Origin: Haliscomenobacter sp038240665
GTDB taxonomy: Bacteria; Bacteroidota; Bacteroidia; Chitinophagales; Saprospiraceae
Assembly (NCBI GenBank): GCA_038240665.1
Contig: JBBRGN010000051.1
Location: 1 to 21,010 of the forward strand
Reading direction: 5' to 3'
Length of the DNA stretch: 21,010 bases
The position numbers were made by a program, and so were the translations under genes. Below the pieces are notes generated by a model that made no database searches, was not told the origin of the DNA, and was given only the letters and a program-made list of their open reading frames with translations. This document shows positions 16,301 through 21,010 of the stretch, in pieces (the stretch's first letter is position 1; each line of letters begins with the position of its first letter).

Positions 16301-17794
16301 ATGTCTAAGCCATATTTTTTTCGGATAGTTGCCAGCGTAGTTTTGGTTTTTACGTTGGTCAATTCCTGTCAAAACGGGAGCTTTTTGGATGTAAAACCAC
16401 AAGGCGTTATCAATGCCAATAATTATTTCCAAACCCAGCAACACGCCATTTGGTCGGTCAATGCGGTTTACAATTCCATGCGGGATTGGAACCTGACTTC
16501 GTTTCCGTGGCTTGCGATGACGGACATTGTGTCGGATGATGCGACCAAAGGAAGTTTTCCAGCGGATGCTCAGCGCCTTAGTGCATTTGATGAATTCACT
16601 TGGGATCCTGGATACCCTGAAGATATTAGGAACTCCTGGCGGGGGCATTTTCAAGGGATTTTCCGGGCCAATGTAGCCATTGACGGAATCCCTAAAATAC
16701 CGGTTATGGACGAAGCTTTGCGCAAACGCACCATTGCCGAAGCCAAATTTTTACGTGCCCATTTTTACTTCAATCTAGTTCGTTGGTTTGGCGAACTTCC
16801 GATGATCACCAAACCCCTGAATCAGGATGAGTTTTATGTACAAGTACGGAAACCCAAAGCGGAAACTTACCAGCTCATCGTCAGCGATTTAACCGACGCT
16901 TTGGCAGGGCTACCAGAAAAATCAGCATACGCTCCTGAAGACTTAGGTCGGGTGACTAAGGGTGCAGCGCGCGGACTTTTGGCCAAAGTTTACCTTACCC
17001 AAAAAGACTACCCGAATGCGGAGAAATACGCCTTGGAAGTCATCAATTCCAAGCAATATGACCTTTTAGGCGATTACAGCAAGATATTTTTACCAGAAGG
17101 AGAAAATTCGAGTGAATCGGTTTTTGAAGTTCAAGCGACGGCACTTGAAGCCTCTTATGCTGGAGCCTCTCCTTGGAACATGGTGCAAGGCGTACGCGGT
17201 ACACCCAATTTGGGTTGGGGTTTTAATCTTCCTTCTGATGATTTGTTAAAAGCTTACGAGTTTGGCGATCCACGCAGAGATGCCACCGTTTTGTTTGTCG
17301 GTGAAGCCTTACCCGACGGATCAGGCATAGTGGAAGACAATCCAGCCATCGAGAATGAACGCTACAACCAAAAAGCTTGGACGCCTACACACGCCTTGTT
17401 ACAAGACAATGGGCCCAGCAATATCCGGATGTTGCGCTATGCAGATGTGTTGTTGATCGCCGCCGAAGCCATGAATGAAAACAACAAAGCGCAGTTGGCC
17501 TTGACGTACCTCAACGCTGTACGCGGTAGAGCGCGGGGAACCCGGCGCAACATTTTACCTGATGTTACCTTGACCGACAAAGACGCGCTGCGCCAAAAGA
17601 TATGGCAAGAACGCCGGGTGGAATTGGCGATGGAGCAACAACGCTGGTTTGATTTGTTGCGTAATGGCCAGGCGGAAGCTAAGATGAAAACTTTGGGGAA
17701 AAAGTTCGTCAATGGGAGACATGAGTTGTTTCCGATGCCACAGACGGAGATTGACTTGAGCGGAGGAAATATCAAACAGAACCAGGGGTATTAA
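16301..17794 (+). CDS. susD-like: SusD/RagB-type glycan-binding surface lipoprotein
   Basis: A 497-residue protein with a lipoprotein signal: hydrophobic segment then LVNSC, lipidated Cys23, followed by QNGSFLDVKPQG, the usual SusD opening. The TPR-like helical core is recognisable from FRANVAIDGIP, RTIAEAKFLRAHFYFNLVRWFGELP and GAARGLLAKVYLTQKDYPNAEKYA. The second half contains NIRMLRYADVLLIAAEAMNE, YLNAVRGRARG, IWQERRVELAMEQQRWFDLLRNG and the C-terminus PMPQTEIDLSGGNIKQNQGY. SusD lids the SusC barrel from outside and captures the oligosaccharide. It is the last gene of the PUL and is followed 19 bases later by a strong terminator. A sequence AAGGAATAAAAA before its ATG resembles a Shine-Dalgarno, unusual but probably not needed in this phylum. 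Confidence 0.95.
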   Translation: MSKPYFFRIVASVVLVFTLVNSCQNGSFLDVKPQGVINANNYFQTQQHAIWSVNAVYNSMRDWNLTSFPWLAMTDIVSDDATKGSFPADAQRLSAFDEFTWDPGYPEDIRNSWRGHFQGIFRANVAIDGIPKIPVMDEALRKRTIAEAKFLRAHFYFNLVRWFGELPMITKPLNQDEFYVQVRKPKAETYQLIVSDLTDALAGLPEKSAYAPEDLGRVTKGAARGLLAKVYLTQKDYPNAEKYALEVINSKQYDLLGDYSKIFLPEGENSSESVFEVQATALEASYAGASPWNMVQGVRGTPNLGWGFNLPSDDLLKAYEFGDPRRDATVLFVGEALPDGSGIVEDNPAIENERYNQKAWTPTHALLQDNGPSNIRMLRYADVLLIAAEAMNENNKAQLALTYLNAVRGRARGTRRNILPDVTLTDKDALRQKIWQERRVELAMEQQRWFDLLRNGQAEAKMKTLGKKFVNGRHELFPMPQTEIDLSGGNIKQNQGY

Positions 17795-17813
17795 AAGTAG
17801 GGTAGGGGACTTT

Positions 17814-17860
17814 CTAAAAGTATACAAATAGCTTTAAAATGGCTATTTGTATACTTTTAG
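17814..17860 (+). terminator. Rho-independent terminator of the PUL, 19-bp perfect stem
   Basis: The arm CTAAAAGTATACAAATAGC (17814-17832) and its exact reverse complement at 17842-17860 enclose a 9-base loop. The 3' arm ends with TTTT (17855-17858). It starts 20 bases after the susD stop. The stem is unusually long and A/T-rich, and being symmetrical could also block transcription entering from the minus strand. Confidence 0.75.
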
Positions 17861-17865
17861 GGGGG

Positions 17866-18022
17866 CTCTAAATAATTTGGATATAGCTTTTGGCTCAATT
17901 ATGACTCCAAGTTGCTGCACACTCAAATTATTTAATAATAGGATGGTAGTCATTTTTTACATAAAAAACTGGATGTCAATTTTTTGAAAATTGACATCCT
18001 AATTGAGCCCAAAATTATTTAG
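17866..18022. repeat. Nested AT-rich inverted repeats between susD and DoxX operon
   Basis: GGCTCAATTA (17892-17901) is matched by TAATTGAGCC (18000-18009), extendable outward to TTTT/AAAA with one bulged C. Outside these, CTAAATAATTTG (17868-17879) is the near complement of CAAAATTATTTAG (18010-18022), and a third related copy CAAATTATTTA lies at 17924-17934. The right arm directly abuts the hairpin at 17971-17999. The symmetry is greater than two independent terminators need, so a small palindromic mobile element or its scar is possible. Confidence 0.45.
17971..17999 (-). terminator. 13-bp perfect hairpin, likely terminator of the DoxX-like operon
   Basis: GGATGTCAATTTT (17971-17983) and AAAATTGACATCC (17987-17999) are exact complements around a 3-base loop. 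It lies 28 bases beyond the stop of the minus-strand DoxX-like gene that ends at 18027, the right place for its transcript end. It lacks a long U-tract after the stem; the A/T-rich inner stem makes it a weaker terminator than the one closing the PUL. Confidence 0.55.
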
Positions 18023-18026
18023 TATA

Positions 18027-18362
18027 CTATAGCGACATGAAAAAAATATACGAATTTAAAATCATAAAGAACAAGGCAGGCAATGATACCCAAAGGCTAT
18101 CTTTAACTTTCATCCTGACGACAACACCTAAAAACATTAACATTGCTAGTCCTCCAGCAGAAATCAATAAAATAAGTTGAATCTTTAAACCCACCAGCAG
18201 TCCCACTGCCCCCAATAATTCTAAAACAGCGGTTAGTATTCCTGCCTTTTCAAGGCCGAAGCGTTTGAATTCACTTTTCATTTGTGGTGATATAAAATAA
18301 GCAATTCCATAACCCAGAAAAGACAGACTTGAAATTAAAATCAGAATAGCAAGTAAATTCAT
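18027..18362 (-). CDS. DoxX-like small integral membrane protein (second gene of pair)
   Basis: A 111-residue protein from the ATG at 18362 (MNLLAILILISSLSFLGYG). The frame stays open further upstream, but that part overlaps the preceding gene and is not protein-like. Four hydrophobic segments fit the DoxX-like fold. They are roughly residues 3-24, 44-62, 65-83 and 90-110, with the typical KRFGLEKAGILTAVLELLGAVGLL (amphipathic loop followed by a Gly-rich helix, LELLGAVGLL). DoxX-like proteins are four-helix inner-membrane proteins; some link to thiosulfate/quinone or redox-stress functions, but most, including this subgroup, are uncharacterised. Its start lies 2 bases after the stop of the upstream gene, so the two are one operon and the products may form a heteromer. 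Confidence 0.75.
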   Translation of the reverse strand: MNLLAILILISSLSFLGYGIAYFISPQMKSEFKRFGLEKAGILTAVLELLGAVGLLVGLKIQLILLISAGGLAMLMFLGVVVRMKVKDSLWVSLPALFFMILNSYIFFMSL

Positions 18363-18364
18363 TG

Positions 18365-18709
18365 CTATATTAATTTTTGTGATACCGCTGCAATGAAAAG
18401 GCACAATAGGAGTAGAAATAAGGAGGGTACGTGTTTTCTCCAAGGATTGCTGACTTTGAAATGAAAATATTGTGCTGCTACCATAAGGAATGCAATAATT
18501 AAGGATGGAATAAGTACTAAATCGGGATACCAAATACCTGCAACCAGCAATGTTGACATAGCTATTTTAGAAGCACCTACTAGGCTACGGGTTAAATCAC
18601 TTAAGTCATACTGTTTGAATTCCTTCACGATATTGTCAAAACGAAATATCCAAACATATACTATTGACAAAGCAACTATAACTTGAGCGATGACAGCGTA
18701 ATTAGTCAT
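18365..18709 (-). CDS. DoxX-like small integral membrane protein (first gene of pair)
   Basis: A 114-residue protein from the ATG at 18709 (MTNYAVIAQVIVALSIVYVWIF). A frame open to 18886 exists, but its extra 59 residues are low-complexity and not membrane-like, so the internal start is chosen. Four predicted membrane segments: about 5-22, 46-62, 65-83 and 95-112. The sequence RFDNIVKEFKQYDLSDLTRSLVGASKIAMSTLLVAGIW has the DoxX-family arrangement of an amphipathic loop before helix 2. It is a distant paralogue of the gene 2 bases downstream. On the minus strand TAGGTTTG (18788 down to 18781) is an exact Bacteroidota -7 element and would give a leader of about 65 bases, though no -33 partner is evident. 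Function unknown. Confidence 0.72.
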   Translation of the reverse strand: MTNYAVIAQVIVALSIVYVWIFRFDNIVKEFKQYDLSDLTRSLVGASKIAMSTLLVAGIWYPDLVLIPSLIIAFLMVAAQYFHFKVSNPWRKHVPSLFLLLLCLFIAAVSQKLI

Positions 18710-19197
18710 TTTTTTTGTTTTAATTATTTCTGGTTGTTTAGTAAGATCTGCAGATTTTTTAGTGTTGCCCTTTGTTGAACCAAACCTACGGGAGCTATAT
18801 CGTAAATTTTGACGTTCGTATTTCACCTTGAAACATAAACGACTAGGACAACAAAAAAAAGACTCTGAAGACTTTGGCCAACACACCTTAATGATCTAAG
18901 CAAGCTCTAAGTTAGTGGTTTTGGAGAACAAATAGCCAAATTTGAGAAAAAATTATCGGTACAAGGCCGCGGGCCATCTACACGTAAAAACTACACTCGA
19001 CATTTGACCAAAATGGAATTGGCGAAATTCCATCTCGGAACCCCAAAAATCCTCAATAAGGCCATAGGTTATAAGATTGGTTTTTTAGGCATCAGAACGC
19101 TACCTTAGGTTCTTTTCTATCAGGGTTTTCAGGGCTTTTGCTAATAAGATCTGGTTGTAATGGGCAGGTTCACTTATGAAGGCAATCAAAAAAATAA
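18710..19197. other. Region with only a recombinase relic
   Basis: Between the DoxX-like operon and the small membrane-protein pair. The one protein-like signal is the relic at 18911-19108 (listed separately). The parts at 18789-18910 and 19109-19197 show no gene, hairpin or repeat that I can support. Confidence 0.5.
18911..19108 (+). pseudogene. Relic of a tyrosine recombinase/integrase N-terminal domain
   Basis: An open stretch of 65 codons without a good start (a TAA precedes it at 18908-18910) and ending in TAG at 19106-19108. It translates to a segment containing FEKKLSVQGRGPSTRKNYTR followed by HLTKMELAKFHLGTPKIL. This is the pattern of the SAM-like core-binding domain of phage-type integrases (hydrophobic-x-GlyxSxxTxxxYxxH, then a helix). 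Nothing resembling the catalytic R-H-R-Y domain follows, so the gene is truncated. The residues after LNKAI no longer resemble the family. It is too short and startless to be expressed as an integrase. The call is by motif and could be mistaken. Confidence 0.45.
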
Positions 19198-19305
19198 TTA
19201 CTTTTTTTTACCTGTAAAATTCCACCTATCAGTTACTGCATAACTAAAGGCAACTGTAAATAATAAGGTTATTAAAGCTGCGAAATAGGGTATAAAATCA
19301 GTCAT
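19198..19305 (-). CDS. 35-residue single-pass membrane protein, overlapping its upstream neighbour
   Basis: ATG at 19305-19303, stop at 19200-19198. The product begins MTDFIPYFAALITLLFTVAF and ends AVTDRWNFTGKKK, with one hydrophobic helix (about residues 5-26) and a basic tail, probably cytoplasmic by the positive-inside rule. Its start codon overlaps the stop of the 61-residue gene upstream (ATGACTGA, the ATG of one and the TGA of the other), an arrangement typical of translational coupling. I know no characterised homologue. The overlap, membrane-protein composition and neighbour support a real gene, but length alone would not. Confidence 0.5.
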   Translation of the reverse strand: MTDFIPYFAALITLLFTVAFSYAVTDRWNFTGKKK

Positions 19306-19483
19306 TTTCATTCTTATTAATAAGGTTTAAGTATATTCCAAAACATAGAATTGAAGGAACCCAAAGTCCTATAAAAATTGCTTGGTTTGGATTACCATTA
19401 AAAAACAATACTTCAGAATAAATAAGTGAAAGTAATGCGGATAAAAATAATAGCTTGTCAGTTAAATTGAATTTCTTAAACAT
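19298..19483 (-). CDS. 61-residue small membrane protein of unknown function
   Basis: Starts MFKKFNLTDKLLFLSALLSL at 19483. Two hydrophobic helices (about residues 9-27 and 34-53) flank a short polar turn FNGNPNQA; the second contains IGLWVPSILCFGIYL. This pattern, a small two-helix protein with the GLWVPSIL-FG core, recurs in bacterial genomes as a conserved hypothetical. I know of no assigned function. The overlapped 35-residue gene downstream suggests a two-component membrane complex or a toxin-like/regulatory micropeptide pair; neither can be decided from sequence. Codon use is A/T-rich like the flanking DNA. Confidence 0.65.
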   Translation of the reverse strand: MFKKFNLTDKLLFLSALLSLIYSEVLFFNGNPNQAIFIGLWVPSILCFGIYLNLINKNEND

Positions 19484-19620
19484 TCTTAAATTAATTTTTT
19501 CTCTTACTCATTAGGCTTTTCAGAATACGCCCCGTTTTTTAAAGTGTTCACTGGTCTACACTTTATTACTCCAATATTGCTATTTTCTTGTCATATTAGG
19601 TGGTCAGCCTATTATTAACC
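19484..19620. other. Short intergenic region with hairpin
   Basis: Upstream of the small membrane-protein genes and outside the IS end. TAAAGTGT (19540-19547) and ACACTTTA (19558-19565) form a perfect 8-bp inverted repeat with a 10-base loop, and TTTTTT precedes the left arm (19535-19540). It may be a regulatory hairpin for the minus-strand genes or a scar from another insertion. No coding signal. Confidence 0.4.
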
Positions 19621-21010
19621 TGAAGTGTACCCTAAAGGTTGGACAGAAAAAAGATGAGTTGTTAAATGATAAAAAAATATTTCTTCAGAGCGAAGGGCAG
19701 TAAAAGCAATCCCTTTGCTACAAAGCATTATTTTTTTGTTCATGTCAAAAATAGCCAAATCCAGTGGCAAAAACAAGCAAGTCTAAAAATAATTACCACT
19801 TATAAAAATCAGCCAGAAATTGATAATCCAAACTTGAATGTTTTGCCGATGATCGTGGGTAAAGATGTATTCTGCAATCCCCTGGTAAAGCGCTGAACCG
19901 GTTTCAAAAGTATGCAAGTAGATACAATTGTACTTAATATCCCGCCAAAATTTTTCGATGAATACATTGTCTATGGCTCGATACTTTCCATCTATACTGA
20001 GCTTTATCTCATTGTCTTTGAGTATTTTAGTAAACACCTTGGAGGGAAACTGACTACCCTGATCCGTGTTGAAAATGTAGGGTTTGGGATAACGCCCTAA
20101 TGCCTCTTCCATAACGTTGACACAAAAATCTACGCTCATCGTATTGGAGATCGACCAGCTCAAGATCATGCGGCTATACCAATCCATGGTGGCACACAGA
20201 TACCTGAAGCCATCGAGCATGAGCATGTAAGTAATGTCGTTACTCCAGACTTGATTAGAATAGGTAATTTAACATCCCGCAACAAGTAGGGGTACTTCTC
20301 ATGCGCCAGCTCGGCAAGGCTTGTGTTTGGCTGAGGGTAAATCGTTTTCAACCCCATGAGGCGCATTAGTCTCTTTATATGCTTGATATTTAAAATTTTG
20401 TACTATTCTGGTAAATGAACTAGCATTTTTCTAGCCCCGAAGTAAGGAGATACTCTAAATGCAATTTATCCATCTCAAGCATGATGCCAAATTTTCAAGG
20501 CTTTCCCTTCGAGATTGCATTCCATTATAATAACTACTGCGTGCTAAGCCTAAAAGCTCGCATTGCCGTTGGATACTCATCTTAGTGGAGGCATCAACCA
20601 TCTTAAAGCGAGCTAGGCGATCATTTTGAGCTACCAGGTTTTTTTTCAAATAGTCAACTTTCAGTTTGAGGTGGCCAATTTTTTGATAAAGTGGCGCGGT
20701 AATCTCCTCTATGTCAGTTTCTTGAATTTTTTTAGTGGCGTTTTCTTTTTCAAAAATGCTGGGTAAAACTCCTAAGACCTGCTTTTTCCAATCGGATATT
20801 TGATTGAGGTGAAGCTCAAATTCTTTGCATAATTCACTCAAGGTTTTTCGCTCCCGTAGTGCTTCTATCACCATACTACTGGACATTTTTGAAAAAGGCG
20901 AGAAAAACGGGATATTTGAGTTTGACCAAAAATCCAAAAATCCATGTCTTCCTCGCACTTCCACAAATTTACAAAACAGTATGAAAAATATGGCCTTGGG
21001 GCCGTAAAAA
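19621..21010 (-). mobile_element. Decayed IS3-family insertion sequence, cut by window edge
   Basis: The right end is taken at TGAAGTGTACCC (19621), followed by TAAAGGTTGGACAG. This is the usual style of an IS3-family terminal repeat, which begins with TGA and contains CCC...GTTGGAC. The transposase lies on the minus strand, so this is the right (3') end of the element and the matching left end should lie just beyond 21010; I do not find it inside the window. The 172 bases between the frame-corrected transposase stop (19793) and the end hold no gene. The element cannot move by itself, given its broken transposase. Confidence 0.65.
19783..20964 (-). pseudogene. IS3-family transposase (orfA-orfB), frameshifted remnant
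   Basis: The 5' part (20964 to 20455) carries the orfA helix-turn-helix (VIEALRERKTLSELCKEFEL, NQISDWKKQ), the leucine-rich coiled coil and the start of orfB (MSIQRQCELLGLARSSYY). After that the frame breaks near 20485 and 20449, meets a TAG at 20405-20403, continues as HIKRLMRLMGLKTIYPQP and breaks again near 20258. Then comes the DDE core: SNDITYM (Asp at 20238-20236), NTDQGSQF (Asp at 20064-20062) and DNVFIEKFW (Glu at 19956-19954). The last two acidic residues are 35 apart, as in IS3. A last shift near 19840 leads to SSLDYQFLADFYKW and a stop at 19793. The region before VIEAL is also degraded. Catalytic residues survive, so decay is fairly recent. Confidence 0.8.

Noticed and set aside
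18363..18533. 57-residue extension of the second DoxX-like protein
   Set aside because: It lies inside the preceding gene; the ATG at 18362, 2 bases after that gene's stop, is the natural start.
18710..18886. 59-residue N-terminal extension of the first DoxX-like protein
   Set aside because: Low-complexity, Lys/Ser-rich and not membrane-like; the internal ATG at 18709 begins a proper hydrophobic helix.
19666..19896. 76-codon plus-strand frame at the IS end
   Set aside because: It overlaps the 3' part of the transposase remnant on the other strand and looks like no known protein; most likely chance.

Overview
The window looks like chromosomal DNA of a member of the Bacteroidota. The signs are a SusC/SusD pair, C-terminal type IX secretion (T9SS) sorting domains, a periplasmic Reg_prop/Y_Y_Y sensor fused to a LuxR-type helix-turn-helix, and the lack of Shine-Dalgarno sequences before most genes. 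The family mix (GH144 'glycoamylase', T9SS cargo, very long modular binding protein) would fit a Saprospiraceae/Haliscomenobacter-like or Chitinophaga-like organism, but that rank is inference.

Left flank (1-3730): a DinB-like secreted protein cut by the window edge (minus), a second secreted DinB-like protein (minus), a divergent secreted peroxiredoxin-like protein (plus), and a cryptochrome/photolyase-family flavoprotein (minus). The photolyase belongs to the prokaryotic (6-4)/FeS type by motif but appears to have lost the Fe-S cysteines. A 102-bp element with 24-bp terminal inverted repeats lies between the convergent peroxiredoxin and photolyase genes.

Centre (about 4017-17860): a compact polysaccharide utilisation locus (PUL), all on the plus strand. 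It comprises a membrane-spanning sensor/DNA-binding regulator, a T9SS-exported GH144 glycoside hydrolase (family known for endo-beta-1,2-glucanase), a 1226-residue T9SS-exported protein made of seven beta-sandwich modules, a SusC-type TonB-dependent transporter and a SusD-type glycan-binding lipoprotein. A 19-bp perfect-stem terminator closes it. The likely logic is that the hydrolase and modular binding protein act outside the cell or on its surface and cut and hold a glucan, SusCD imports the oligosaccharides, and the regulator senses a breakdown product in the periplasm. No beta-glucosidase is present, so final hydrolysis must be encoded elsewhere. This block looks richer in G/C than its flanks.

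Right flank (17860-21010): nested AT-rich inverted repeats, a two-gene operon of small DoxX-like membrane proteins (minus), a relic of a tyrosine recombinase (plus), two overlapping tiny membrane-protein genes of 61 and 35 residues (minus), and a decayed IS3-family insertion sequence (minus) running off the right edge. Its transposase carries four frameshifts and a stop codon but still shows the D-D-(35)-E arrangement. The right flank looks like a turnover zone of mobile and relic DNA next to the PUL.
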